A program made the position numbers and the translations under genes. This document shows, in pieces, positions 26,622 through 35,692 of a stretch of DNA of 64,000 nucleotides. Positions within the stretch are counted from its first letter, which is position 1. Each line of letters starts with the position of its first letter. A model generated the notes under the pieces. That model did not search any database. It was not told where the DNA came from and saw nothing but the letters and a program-made list of their open reading frames with translations. Origin of the DNA: Hyphomonas polymorpha PS728 (GTDB lineage: Bacteria; Pseudomonadota; Alphaproteobacteria; Caulobacterales; Hyphomonadaceae); assembly GCF_000685315.1 (NCBI RefSeq), contig NZ_ARYM01000001.1:248001-312000 (forward strand), written 5' to 3'.

Positions 26622-27794
26622 TTGCTCTATGACCTGGAAGTTTTTTCATTTGAAGGATTGCGCGCTGCCGGCCTGGCAGGGCGTCCGCTGCGCGAAGCCC
26701 AGGCCTGGCGTCGGATGGAGGTTTCCACGGCGCCGGAAGACACGCTTCCCGTCAACTTCGACAATGTCCGCGTTTTCAGCCCGGTATCGGCCCAGATCCG
26801 CGAAGAGATCGCCGCGGTCTGGACCAGCGTGCCCCGTTCCGGCCCGTCCACCCTGGACCTGGAGGGGTGGTGTCTGGCCGGACGCAACGGCTTCCTGTTC
26901 AATCCGGAGTCCGGGATCGCCATCATCGGCCAGGGGCTTGGCGGCTCGCCCGACTATGTCAGATGGCATACCGAAAGCGCGCTCGGAGCGGTCTGGTCGT
27001 CCGACGGCCGGCGGCTGCGGTTTGAAGGGCCTGGGCCGGTCCGGGCGGGCGCTTTGGAGGAATGGTCCTGCCTGCTCGGCATGCCGGGACAGGACATATA
27101 CGGGCACTGGCTGCTGGACGCGGTGCCCCGGATGCATCTCGCTTCGGAGTTTTTCGAGGCGGCGATCGGGACGCGGGCTGGCATGCTGACCCCCTTTTCC
27201 CCGCCTTGGGCGCGTGAATTCTTCGAGGTCATGGGATATCCGCCCCCCCGGGTCACCACGCTCGAAGAAAACAAGGTCTACCGCCTGGTGTCTACCCTTA
27301 CCCCCTCCATTCCGAAGAATGGATATGTGGTGCATATGCAGACCTGCCGGGATGCCTGGCAGGCCTTCCGGGCCGCGTCGCCCCGCAAGGCGTCCGGGCT
27401 GCGGGGCGAGCGGCTCTATGTCTCCCGCCGGAACTGGGCGGTCCAGCGTCCGATCGCCAATGAGGAGGCAGTCGAGGCCGCCCTGACGGCGCGCGGCTTT
27501 CTGACAGTCCATCCCCAGAGCCTTTCACTGGCAGAACAGGCCGAACTCTTCGCACGGGCGCGGCTGATCATTGGCCAGGACGGATCGGCGCTCCACAATA
27601 TCCTCCACGCTGAAGCCGGGGCGGGGCTGGGTGTGATCGGGCTTCCCGAGCGCCGGAACTACTGGCATTTCGCGTTCACAGAAGCCATGGGACACCAGGT
27701 TGCGTTCATGGAGTGTCTGCCCGGGCCAGGGGGGATGACCGCAGATATTGCCGAACTCAACCTCATGGTCGACGCCTTGGAAGCGGTGCGCTAG
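26622..27794 (+). CDS. GT61-family glycosyltransferase
   Basis: A 390-residue protein of the DUF563/GT61 type. GHWLLDAVPRMHLASEFF, GERLYVSRRNWAVQRPIANE, and FLTVHPQSLSLAEQAELFAR followed by IGQDGSALHNILHA are the family's conserved blocks. TTG start at 26622, with CGGAGG about ten bases upstream; the next in-frame ATG would remove some 30 residues. It follows wzt by 39 bases and is likely co-transcribed with the exporter. It probably adds a sugar (xylose- or Kdo-type transfers are known in the family) to the exported glycan. Confidence 0.85.
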   Translation: MLYDLEVFSFEGLRAAGLAGRPLREAQAWRRMEVSTAPEDTLPVNFDNVRVFSPVSAQIREEIAAVWTSVPRSGPSTLDLEGWCLAGRNGFLFNPESGIAIIGQGLGGSPDYVRWHTESALGAVWSSDGRRLRFEGPGPVRAGALEEWSCLLGMPGQDIYGHWLLDAVPRMHLASEFFEAAIGTRAGMLTPFSPPWAREFFEVMGYPPPRVTTLEENKVYRLVSTLTPSIPKNGYVVHMQTCRDAWQAFRAASPRKASGLRGERLYVSRRNWAVQRPIANEEAVEAALTARGFLTVHPQSLSLAEQAELFARARLIIGQDGSALHNILHAEAGAGLGVIGLPERRNYWHFAFTEAMGHQVAFMECLPGPGGMTADIAELNLMVDALEAVR

Positions 27795-27906
27795 GGCGCC
27801 GTTCCTCTCTCCCGGCGGCGTGTCAAAATGCGCGCTCTCTGGTTTCAATCCGCCCTCCATTGGCCTAGACATCGCATCAGCCCGACACAGAAGAGGACAC
27901 ACCAGA

Positions 27907-30900
27907 ATGCCAGCAGAAGGCGGCTTGCAGCGGCACACAGCAGCGCATGGACATCTCCGGCCTGATGGCGCTGACGAGGCAGGCAAGCGCATCATCCTTG
28001 TCCTGGCGATGCACAGGTCCGGATCCAGCATGATCACGCGGGCTCTCAAGGTGCTCGGTGTCGAGCTCGGGGACCGGCTCATGCCCCCCGTGGCGGGCGA
28101 GAATGATACCGGTTTCTGGGAAGATACAGATATTGTCGAGCTCAATGAGACCCTGCTGGCCCGGGCGGGCCGGCGCTGGGATTCGCTGGAACCGTTAAAT
28201 GAAGGGGCGCTTGAAGGGCCGGAGTTTTCAGATCTGCGCCAGCAGGCCGGCGCGCTGATCGCCCGCAAGATGGCCGCCGGCGCCGTGTTCGGCTTCAAAG
28301 ACCCGAGAACGGCCATTCTGTTTCCCTTCTGGCGATGTGTCCTGGAAGACATGGGCATCACGCCGGCCTTCGTGATCCCTGTGCGCAACCCGCTGGAAGC
28401 GGCGGCCTCGCTCCAGCGGCGCAACGGGTTTGATATGGAAAAAGGCGTGGCCCTCTGGGCAAGGCACATGATTGAGGCGGTCGGCCTCACGGAGGGCGCC
28501 TGCCGCGTCTTTGTCGACTATTCGGCTGTCCTGGAAGATCCTGTTGCCCAGCTGGCGCGGATGGCGTCGATCCTTGATCTGCCGATGCCGCCCGAAACGA
28601 GCGAGGAAGTTTCCGCCTTCGCCAGCGGGTTTGTGAGCCGGGATTTGCGCCATAATGTCATCGGCCGGCGCGAGTTGACCCGCTCAGGCCTGGCAGCGAG
28701 GTTCGTGGAGGAACTCTACGATGACCTTGTGGCGTTTGCCCGCACGGAAACCGGGGCATCTGCTATTGGCGATCCGGCAAGATGGGCCGGTATCCTTGAG
28801 GGGTTTAGAGCCACCCGGCCCCTGCTTCGGCAAATCGACCGAATGACGCTCCGGCAAGAGGTTCAGGGCCGCGAACTGGAAGGCCTTGCCCGGCAGGTCG
28901 CCCAGCAACAGGCGGCCGCCGAGGCGGCGCTGAGCGAGCTTTCTGACGCGCGCGAAAGAGCAGCTCTTCTTGAGGCGGAGCGGCGAGAGGAGAAAAAGAG
29001 GTTCGAGGCCGAGCGCGAGGGGCTCGTCTCCGAACTTGAGGAGGCGGAAACGCGCGGCAGGGCGCGGATTGAAGCGCTCCGCGCCGAAATGCGGGAGCGG
29101 CTGTCAGCGGCCGAGTCAGTCCACGAGCAGTACCGCGCAGACATGGCCCGTGACCAGGCAGCTGAGGCTTCAGCGCTGGCTGCCGAGCGGGCGCATGCCT
29201 TGCAGGTGATTACCGATCTCGAACGGGACCTCAAACGGGAACAGGTTGTCTCCCTTGAGCGTCACCGGGCCTTGGGCGCCGCGCTGGCAGAGGCCCACGC
29301 TCTCCGCACCAGCACGACCTGGAAGCTTGCCGCGCCGGTCCGCCGCCTCGGCCAGATGGCGCCAGGCATGATCAGGGCGGCGCGCCTTGCGCTCAAAGTC
29401 ATCTGGTGGACGCTGACCTTGCAGCTCGGCGCCCGCATCGCGGCGCGGCGGGACAGGCGTCGGCTGGAAGCGCAGCGCTCAGCATCGCCGCAATCTGTGT
29501 ACGGGACAGCGCCGGAGCGCCGTTCCGGGGAGAGCATTCCGGCCAGTTCGCAAACTGCGGCCGGGGCAGGCTATGCTTACGCCCCGTTCGATCCGCAACC
29601 CGTTGCAAGGCTGCTCGCCGAGGTAGCCCCCGGGCAGGCCTTCCATGAGGAATGGCTTGACCACTGCGCCGCCTTTCCCCTTCCGTTCCAGGCTGAGGCC
29701 CGGCGCCAGGAGCCCGCCCAGCTGTCCGACGGACAGGCCCGGGACTGGATTTCCCGCTGCGCGCAGCTTGGCGGGCGCCTGGGGCCGGTCCTGGCTGTGC
29801 CGGATGTGACCATTATCGTGCCGGTGTACAACCAGCTCCCCTTTACCCTCTCGGTGATCGCCTCTGTCTACCGCTGGCCGTCCCGCTACACTTTCGAAAT
29901 CATCATTGCCGATGACGGCTCACACGACCAGACGCGCTGGCTCGACAATGCTACGCTGCCCCGTGTCCGGGTCATTCACAATCCGCAGAATCTCGGCTTC
30001 CTCAGGAATTGCAATGAGGCCGCCTCCCACGCCCGCGGGCGCCATATCGTGCTCCTGAACAATGACACGATCGTCCTTCCCGGCTGGCTCGACGGACTTG
30101 TCGATACGCTGGAGGCCAATCCCGATATTGGTCTGGTCGGCTCCAAGCTGATCTTTCCGGACGCAAGGGTCCAGGAGGTCGGGGGCATCGTCTGGCAGGA
30201 CGGTTCGGCGTGGAATTACGGGCGCGGCCAGAACCCGATGGAGCCCTATCTGAGTTTCATGCGGGACTGTGATTACTGCTCGGGGGCATCGATCGGCGTG
30301 CGCCGGGCGGACTGGGAAGCGCTGGGCGGGTTTGACGCACAGACTTACGAGAATGCCTATTATGAGGACACCGATCTTGCCTTCCGTATACGTGAAGCGG
30401 GCAAGAGGGTCGTGGTCCAGCCGCTCTCCCGGCTCGTGCATTTCGAAGGCATCAGTTCGGGAACCGATACCGGAACAGGCATCAAGAAGTACCAGGTAAC
30501 AAATGGCGAGCGTTTCCATGCGCGCTGGCAGAAGGTGCTTGCGGCTCACCGCCCGAACGGGCAGCACCCCGAACTGGAACGCGAGCGCAGCGTGCGCAGG
30601 CGCCTGCTGGTCATCGATACGGTCACCCCGACCCCTGACCGCGACGCGGGATCCCTGATCACTTTCGAGATGATGCGTGGCTTCCAGCAGGAGGGCTGGC
30701 GCGTCAGCTTCGTACCGGAAGACAACTTTGCCTACCTGCCGCCCCAGACCCTTGCCCTCCAGCAGGCCGGTATTGAAGCGCTCTATTGGCCATTTTATGC
30801 GGATATGGAAGATCTCCTCAACAAGCGCGGCGATGAGTTCGATGCGGTCCTGATTTTCCGGGTGACCTCGACCCGGAAACATCTTGATCTCATCCGCCGC

Positions 30901-31704
30901 AAGCTGCCCGGCAAGCCCGTCTTCTACCATGTCGCTGACCTGCACCATTTGCGCGAACGGCGGGAGGCAGAGCTTAAGGGAGATACCGGGCTCCTGCGAC
31001 GCAGCGAACAGACCCGCAAGGACGAGGTTGACGCAGTCCGAAAATCGGACGTTACGATCGTGCATTCCGAACAGGAAAAGGAGATCCTCAAGGAACTCGT
31101 TCCGGGTTCAGAGGTTTATGTCTTTCCCTGGATTGCCGAGCCGGCCGGCGTGCTGCCCGGCCCGGAGCCGCGCAGCGGGATCACGTTCGTGGGCGGCTTC
31201 AACCACCCTCCCAATGCGGATGCGGTGCTCTGGTTTGCAGGGGACGTCTGGCCTCTCATCATTGACCGCAAACCAGATGCCCGGCTGACGATCATCGGCC
31301 CGAATGCACCTGCAGCGGTTGAAGCCCTGGGGCAGGACCCGCGCATAGACGTGCTCGGCTGGGTGCCTGATCTCCAGCCCTATCTCGACCGGGCCCGGCT
31401 GAGTATTGCCCCCCTGCGCTATGGGGCCGGGGTCAAAGGCAAGGTCGTCAGCAGCCTTGCGGCCGGGCTTCCTGTAGTGACAACGCCCATCGGGGCTGAA
31501 GGCATGGGGCTTACCAGCGGTGTCGATGCTGAAATTGCCGAGAGTCCGGCCGCCATGGCCGATGCCGTACTGAGGCTGCTTGAGGACGATGCCCACTGGC
31601 AACGGCTGTCCCGCGGAGGGCTCGATTTCGTTGAGCGGCACTACTCGCGGGCGCGGGCCAGGGAAAGGATTGGGGAGATCCTGGCCTTGGGGGGGGTGAC
31701 CTGA
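27907..31704 (+). CDS. Sulfotransferase / coiled-coil / GT2 / GT4 multidomain protein
   Basis: A 1265-residue protein with four parts. Residues about 29-270 are a sulfotransferase-like domain (ILVLAMHRSGSSMITRAL, then GFKDPRTAILFPFW). Residues about 327-460 are a long charged coiled coil, followed by LRTSTTWKLAAPVRRLG, a hinge seen in multi-domain glycosyltransferases. Residues about 633-870 are a GT2 domain (VTIIVPVYNQLPFTLSVI, IIADDGSHDQTRW, LNNDTIVLPGW). Residues about 898-1265 are a GT4 domain (TFVGGFNHPPNADAVLWF, GAGVKGKVVSSLAAGLPVV). AGAGGA precedes the ATG at 27907. It likely builds and sulfates a repeat of the exported polysaccharide. Confidence 0.85.
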   Translation: MPAEGGLQRHTAAHGHLRPDGADEAGKRIILVLAMHRSGSSMITRALKVLGVELGDRLMPPVAGENDTGFWEDTDIVELNETLLARAGRRWDSLEPLNEGALEGPEFSDLRQQAGALIARKMAAGAVFGFKDPRTAILFPFWRCVLEDMGITPAFVIPVRNPLEAAASLQRRNGFDMEKGVALWARHMIEAVGLTEGACRVFVDYSAVLEDPVAQLARMASILDLPMPPETSEEVSAFASGFVSRDLRHNVIGRRELTRSGLAARFVEELYDDLVAFARTETGASAIGDPARWAGILEGFRATRPLLRQIDRMTLRQEVQGRELEGLARQVAQQQAAAEAALSELSDARERAALLEAERREEKKRFEAEREGLVSELEEAETRGRARIEALRAEMRERLSAAESVHEQYRADMARDQAAEASALAAERAHALQVITDLERDLKREQVVSLERHRALGAALAEAHALRTSTTWKLAAPVRRLGQMAPGMIRAARLALKVIWWTLTLQLGARIAARRDRRRLEAQRSASPQSVYGTAPERRSGESIPASSQTAAGAGYAYAPFDPQPVARLLAEVAPGQAFHEEWLDHCAAFPLPFQAEARRQEPAQLSDGQARDWISRCAQLGGRLGPVLAVPDVTIIVPVYNQLPFTLSVIASVYRWPSRYTFEIIIADDGSHDQTRWLDNATLPRVRVIHNPQNLGFLRNCNEAASHARGRHIVLLNNDTIVLPGWLDGLVDTLEANPDIGLVGSKLIFPDARVQEVGGIVWQDGSAWNYGRGQNPMEPYLSFMRDCDYCSGASIGVRRADWEALGGFDAQTYENAYYEDTDLAFRIREAGKRVVVQPLSRLVHFEGISSGTDTGTGIKKYQVTNGERFHARWQKVLAAHRPNGQHPELERERSVRRRLLVIDTVTPTPDRDAGSLITFEMMRGFQQEGWRVSFVPEDNFAYLPPQTLALQQAGIEALYWPFYADMEDLLNKRGDEFDAVLIFRVTSTRKHLDLIRRKLPGKPVFYHVADLHHLRERREAELKGDTGLLRRSEQTRKDEVDAVRKSDVTIVHSEQEKEILKELVPGSEVYVFPWIAEPAGVLPGPEPRSGITFVGGFNHPPNADAVLWFAGDVWPLIIDRKPDARLTIIGPNAPAAVEALGQDPRIDVLGWVPDLQPYLDRARLSIAPLRYGAGVKGKVVSSLAAGLPVVTTPIGAEGMGLTSGVDAEIAESPAAMADAVLRLLEDDAHWQRLSRGGLDFVERHYSRARARERIGEILALGGVT

Positions 31705-31772
31705 GGGAGGCGTTTGCAAAGGACCCCGCCCTGCCTGGCATGACGGCAGGTCCCTGGGACACGAATGGGTCT

Positions 31773-32531
31773 TCAGCCCTGCTTGCGCGCCCGGTCTGCG
31801 AGCCGCCGCGCGCGCGCTGACGCGATCGTGTCAATGAATTTTCTGGGGAGCGGCCTCACTAACAGGCGGCGGAACTTCCAACCCAGCGTCTCCCGGTCGG
31901 GGATTGCAGAGCCCGGCGGGATCCTCTGGTCAAGGATCACGCGGGAGAGGCGTGCCTGGCCGGCTTCATTGGCGTAAAGCAGCGTATTGAACCTGTACCA
32001 GTTCATGACTTCGCGCCTGTCCTTCAGTCCTGGCCGCACAAAGTCGAAGACGCTGTAGCCGAGATCCTCGAAGCGCTCGCGCCAGTAGCCAAGGGGCTGC
32101 TCGTTGATATGGTGTTCGCCGCCCTGGCCAGGAACCGCTGCCGAAAAGAGGATGACATCCCCGTGGCGGGCGAGGGAGGTCACTAACCCGGCAGCGGCCG
32201 TTTCCGGCAGGTGCTCTGCGACCTCGAGGCATTGCACGAGATCGAACCTGCGGCCAAGATCGAACGGCTGCTCGAGGTTGCGGGCGTGGAATTTCTGCGG
32301 CGCGATGTGGAGCGATGCGCGCTCGACATAATCTCCGTCTACACCCACCACATCTTCAAACCCGGCCTGCTGCCATTCACTCAGCCAGGCCCCGCGCCCG
32401 CACCCCACATCCAGAACGCTCGCGATCTCCATGCCAGATGCCAGGCGCGTGATCACCGCACGGGCGGACGCGCGGGACCCCTGCTCGATATAGTCATAAA
32501 AGGCATTGTCGTAAAAATGGGTCAAAGCCAT
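31773..32531 (-). CDS. Class I SAM methyltransferase
   Basis: A 252-residue protein. SVLDVGCGRGAWLSEWQQAG is motif I, VVGVDGDYVERA motif II, and DLVQCLEVAEHLPETAAAG motif IV; HHINEQPLGYWRERFEDLGY follows. This layout is common for methyltransferases in Gtr-type glycosylation clusters. Start at ATG 32531 with GGAGG four bases upstream, overlapping the end of gtrB by ten bases, so the two are translationally coupled. Probably methylates a lipid-linked sugar or another glycan. Confidence 0.85.
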   Translation of the reverse strand: MALTHFYDNAFYDYIEQGSRASARAVITRLASGMEIASVLDVGCGRGAWLSEWQQAGFEDVVGVDGDYVERASLHIAPQKFHARNLEQPFDLGRRFDLVQCLEVAEHLPETAAAGLVTSLARHGDVILFSAAVPGQGGEHHINEQPLGYWRERFEDLGYSVFDFVRPGLKDRREVMNWYRFNTLLYANEAGQARLSRVILDQRIPPGSAIPDRETLGWKFRRLLVRPLPRKFIDTIASARARRLADRARKQG

Positions 32532-33574
32532 AGTCCTCCGTCTGATAAGCCTGAGCGAGCCTGGCGGACCCTGTCGACATGGACGGGATCCACTCCAACA
32601 ACTTCGTCCACCACGAAAAGGGGCCGGCGCTTCTGGCCCAGATAAGTCCTGCCGATATATTCGCCGATGACCGCGAGCAGCAGGAATTGCACGGCGCTGG
32701 TGAAGGCAACGAGCACCATCAGGCTCGTCCATCCCGATACGGTATCGAACGCGATCCAACTGAAAAGGGCATAACCCGTCACGCCCAGGAGTATGGCAAA
32801 CATCAACCCGGCAAATTGCGCGGCGAACCGGAGCGGGATCATCGAAAAGCCCATGAAGGCGTCGCCAGCCAGGCGAAGCATTTTCTTCAGAGGGTACTTG
32901 GTCTGTCCGGCAAAACGGGGCTCCCGGTCATATTCAAAGGGAACCTGTTTCAATCCCAGCCAGGAGACCATGCCCCGGATGAACCGTTCCTGTTCGGGCA
33001 TCGCGCACAGAGCGCGCGCCACCCGGGCCGTCATCAAACGGAAATCTCCGGCATCTAAGGGCAGGTCGATCTCTGAATGCCGCGACAGGAGCCGGTAGAA
33101 AAGAGAGGCTGAGAACTTCTTGAAGTATGTTTCCCCCTCGCGCTGGCGTCTCACCCCAAATACCACATCAGCCTGGTCGGCCTGCATCCTGTCGACCATT
33201 GCGGCCAGCAGTTCCGGGGGGTCCTGGAGGTCAGCGTCTATGACGAAGACAAGGTCGCCCGAGGCGATGCTGAGACCCGCAGTGAGGGCAAGCTGGTGCC
33301 CATGGTTCCGGGACAGTCGGATCAACCGGATGCGTGCATCCGCCCTGGCTGCTGCGCGCATCCGCTCCCAGCTGTTGTCCGTGGACCCATCATCGATGAG
33401 GATGATTTCAAATCTCTCCGGGAACCGCGCGGCGGCGGCTGCCCGGGTCCGGTCGAGAAGTTCACCAAGGCCTTCTTCTTCGTTGAAGCAGGGAATTACA
33501 ACAGACAGCGCAGTGTGCCCGGCGCCGACGATAGGCCGGGCATCCTGGGAGACAGTGGATTGATCAAGTGTCAT
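32522..33574 (-). CDS. gtrB: GtrB-like polyprenyl-phosphate glycosyltransferase
   Basis: A 350-residue membrane-anchored GT2 of the DPM1/GtrB type, which loads a sugar onto undecaprenyl phosphate. Seen: LSVVIPCFNEEEGLGELLDR, IILIDDGSTDNSWERM, VFVIDADLQDPPELLAAM (DXD), and GDFRLMTARVARAL. Two C-terminal transmembrane helices follow (about residues 240-260 and 272-295). ATG 33574 with AGGGAA upstream. It follows gtrA by 25 bases; the pair supplies and flips lipid-linked sugar. A longer frame to 33628 adds unconserved residues. Confidence 0.92.
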   Translation of the reverse strand: MTLDQSTVSQDARPIVGAGHTALSVVIPCFNEEEGLGELLDRTRAAAAARFPERFEIILIDDGSTDNSWERMRAAARADARIRLIRLSRNHGHQLALTAGLSIASGDLVFVIDADLQDPPELLAAMVDRMQADQADVVFGVRRQREGETYFKKFSASLFYRLLSRHSEIDLPLDAGDFRLMTARVARALCAMPEQERFIRGMVSWLGLKQVPFEYDREPRFAGQTKYPLKKMLRLAGDAFMGFSMIPLRFAAQFAGLMFAILLGVTGYALFSWIAFDTVSGWTSLMVLVAFTSAVQFLLLAVIGEYIGRTYLGQKRRPLFVVDEVVGVDPVHVDRVRQARSGLSDGGLWL

Positions 33575-33599
33575 AAAAATTCCCTGTCTGCGGCCGGCC

Positions 33600-33986
33600 T
33601 CAGCGGCGCGCGAACACCCAAAGGCCAAAAATCACGAGGTTGACCAAGGGAAGCACCAGCATGATCAGCACAAGGCTTGCCGCCTCAGGGATCCCGAGTG
33701 CGGGCGCGGCCCAGGCCGTCACGCCGTGGGACACGAAGAGCCCGGTCCCCACAGTAATGACGAACCGTGCTGCCTGCTGCTGGTCCTTCCATGTGCGCCT
33801 GAATGTGAACACGGCATGCATGAAGTATTGCAGGCAGACGGCACAGACCAGGGCAACGGCCGAGGCCGGAACACGATCCCAGTGCGCCAGGCGGGTCATG
33901 AGAAAATAGAGGCCAGCATACAGCAGGGCGACGCAGGCGCCCGTGATCGCATAGCGGATGATTGCCGGAGCTGTTAAACCGTGCAT
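33600..33986 (-). CDS. gtrA: GtrA-like flippase
   Basis: A 128-residue, four-helix membrane protein. It starts APAIIRYAITGACVALLYAGL, then LVCAVCLQYFMHAVFTFRRTW and FVITVGTGLFVSHGVTAW, matching the GtrA/DPMS flippase fold, and ends LVNLVIFGLWVFARR. It is thought to flip undecaprenyl-phosphate-linked sugar to the periplasm. It is upstream of gtrB and divergent from the membrane glycosyltransferase at 34028. AGGAT lies about eleven bases before the ATG. Confidence 0.92.
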   Translation of the reverse strand: MHGLTAPAIIRYAITGACVALLYAGLYFLMTRLAHWDRVPASAVALVCAVCLQYFMHAVFTFRRTWKDQQQAARFVITVGTGLFVSHGVTAWAAPALGIPEAASLVLIMLVLPLVNLVIFGLWVFARR

Positions 33987-34027
33987 AAGCGTAGCATCAT
34001 CCTATGATTACGTCCAAGAAGTTCGCG

Positions 34028-35500
34028 ATGAATGAACGGCCTTCTACCACACTGAGCCCGCTGACCAAGCCCCGCCTTGCCTTCCTGTCGCACTCGGTAA
34101 CGGGCGCCATACTGGCAGCCGGCCTCATCCTTCTTCTGGTCACCTGGTTCTTTGCGATCCAGGCCGCCTATTGGCGGCATGATGCCTTCTACTACATCGA
34201 CGCGCCGGCCGTGCTGCAGAAGGTCCGGGAAGAGGGCAGATGGCTGAACTATCTGCTCTATGACGGCCTGAGGGCGCTGCCCGGCTGGCTATGCTGGACC
34301 CTTAACATTCTGTGTGTTGGAGCCGGCCTGTGGACGATTGCGCGCGCGATCGGTCTCCCGCGCCTGGCAGCAGCCTCTATCAGCGTGACAATCCTGCTGT
34401 TTCCGGGTTTCTACGAGCAGAACACCTGGCCGGAGTCGATTCTGCCAGGATGCCTGCTGTTCATGCTGACGGCGATGGCGGCCAGACGCTGGGGATGGTG
34501 GATTGTGCCGCTGACAGGCCCGCTTTTCTTTGCGACCATTCCCTATTTCTATTTCATGCTCCCGCTCATTTTCCTGGCTGGCGCGCCCGCGCCGGCTTTC
34601 CGCGCAGCGGCCGCTATTATCGGCAAATGCGTGGCCTGGGGCGTGGGCTTGATTGCCGGTTATCTTATCGCTGCAGGCATCAATGCATTCGTCTTCGGTC
34701 ATTTTGGGCTCGAGCTGTCCGCCTGGCGCCTGCCTCGGCCGGCAAAGGATCTGTCTTCTCTCCTGGACAATATTAGCCGCAGCTCACTGGGGCTCCTGGC
34801 AAATGTCTTCCTCTGGCTTCCCACTGCCGGCGTGCTCACCCTGATAGGCGCATTGCTCATATCTGTTCTCGGTTTCGCGCGGGCAAGACGTATCGAGCTG
34901 AACAATCTTGCCGGCGCGGCGCTCGCCGCTCTGGTGATGGTCCTGCCTTTCCTGATCGTCATTCCCTCAGGCATACTCGTACAGTCCAGATCGCTTCTCC
35001 CGATGGCTGCCGGCCTGATATGGCTGCCTGTTATGCTATCGGCGGGCGCAGCGCGCCCCGCGATCATTGCCGCCCTCGGTCTCTTCATTGGCCTTCCTTC
35101 CGGATGGCAGGCCCTGCAGGCGACCCGGTGGTATGCCGAATTTTCCCAGGCGCATATTGAGAATATCCGGTCCGTCCTGCCCGCCGGGGCGGGCACCTTC
35201 GACTGGGTCTATATCGATATTCCCGACGCAGGGGCGTACGGGGCACGGGTTCAGGGCACGCTGCCAACCGGCGTGAGGCGCCAGTATTTCCAGGAGGACC
35301 TTGTCGGGCCCGACAGGCTGGTGACCCCTTTGCGTGAACTCGGTGCCACGATGATAGTACCGTGCCAGTTCTGGCCCCATGAAAGATGCGAGGCTGTAAG
35401 ACAGCGCGTGCCGTCTCAGGGAAGATGCGGTGATCCGGCGCACGGGTCAGTGTGCGCGCTGGCGGAGGGGGGCGATCTCCTGATTTCTGTCCAGCCCTGA
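34028..35500 (+). CDS. Multi-pass membrane protein, probable GtrC/GtrII-type glycosyltransferase
   Basis: A 490-residue polytopic protein with about 10-12 hydrophobic helices and a C-terminal soluble tail (about 385-490) holding several cysteines (MIVPCQFWPHERC, then GRCGDP and GSVCALA) that would lie in the periplasm. An acidic loop after the first helix (AAYWRHDAFYYIDAPAVL) is the usual catalytic position in lipid-sugar-dependent transferases. Next to gtrA/gtrB it is the expected third component, moving the flipped sugar to the acceptor. I choose ATG 34028 (AAGAAG upstream); ATG 34004 is only 17 bases from the divergent gtrA start. Confidence 0.72.
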   Translation: MNERPSTTLSPLTKPRLAFLSHSVTGAILAAGLILLLVTWFFAIQAAYWRHDAFYYIDAPAVLQKVREEGRWLNYLLYDGLRALPGWLCWTLNILCVGAGLWTIARAIGLPRLAAASISVTILLFPGFYEQNTWPESILPGCLLFMLTAMAARRWGWWIVPLTGPLFFATIPYFYFMLPLIFLAGAPAPAFRAAAAIIGKCVAWGVGLIAGYLIAAGINAFVFGHFGLELSAWRLPRPAKDLSSLLDNISRSSLGLLANVFLWLPTAGVLTLIGALLISVLGFARARRIELNNLAGAALAALVMVLPFLIVIPSGILVQSRSLLPMAAGLIWLPVMLSAGAARPAIIAALGLFIGLPSGWQALQATRWYAEFSQAHIENIRSVLPAGAGTFDWVYIDIPDAGAYGARVQGTLPTGVRRQYFQEDLVGPDRLVTPLRELGATMIVPCQFWPHERCEAVRQRVPSQGRCGDPAHGSVCALAEGGDLLISVQP

Positions 35501-35647
35501 CCCGTGACCGGCAAGGAGCGGGACGCGCGGCGCGCCGGGCGGGGTTACCCTATTGTAACGGGCGATACGGCCTGCCTGCTGCGGTGACAACCGCCTCTGC
35601 CGGTTGAATTCGCCGCGGTGTTGGTCCAAGGAGGTTTTGCAGGAAAT

Positions 35648-35673
35648 CCGGGCAGGCGCTCAGGGCTGCCCGG
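35648..35673 (+). promoter_or_regulatory. Leader hairpin before rfbB
   Basis: CCGGGCAG and CTGCCCGG pair perfectly (8 bp) around a ten-base loop. The hairpin ends about seven bases before the AGGAG that serves rfbB, so it could affect translation of the rhamnose operon. The 191-base gap (35502-35692) also contains a GTTAC/GTAAC inverted repeat near 35546. I see no convincing -35/-10. Confidence 0.35.
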
Positions 35674-35692
35674 CCCGATCAGGAGCGTGCGT

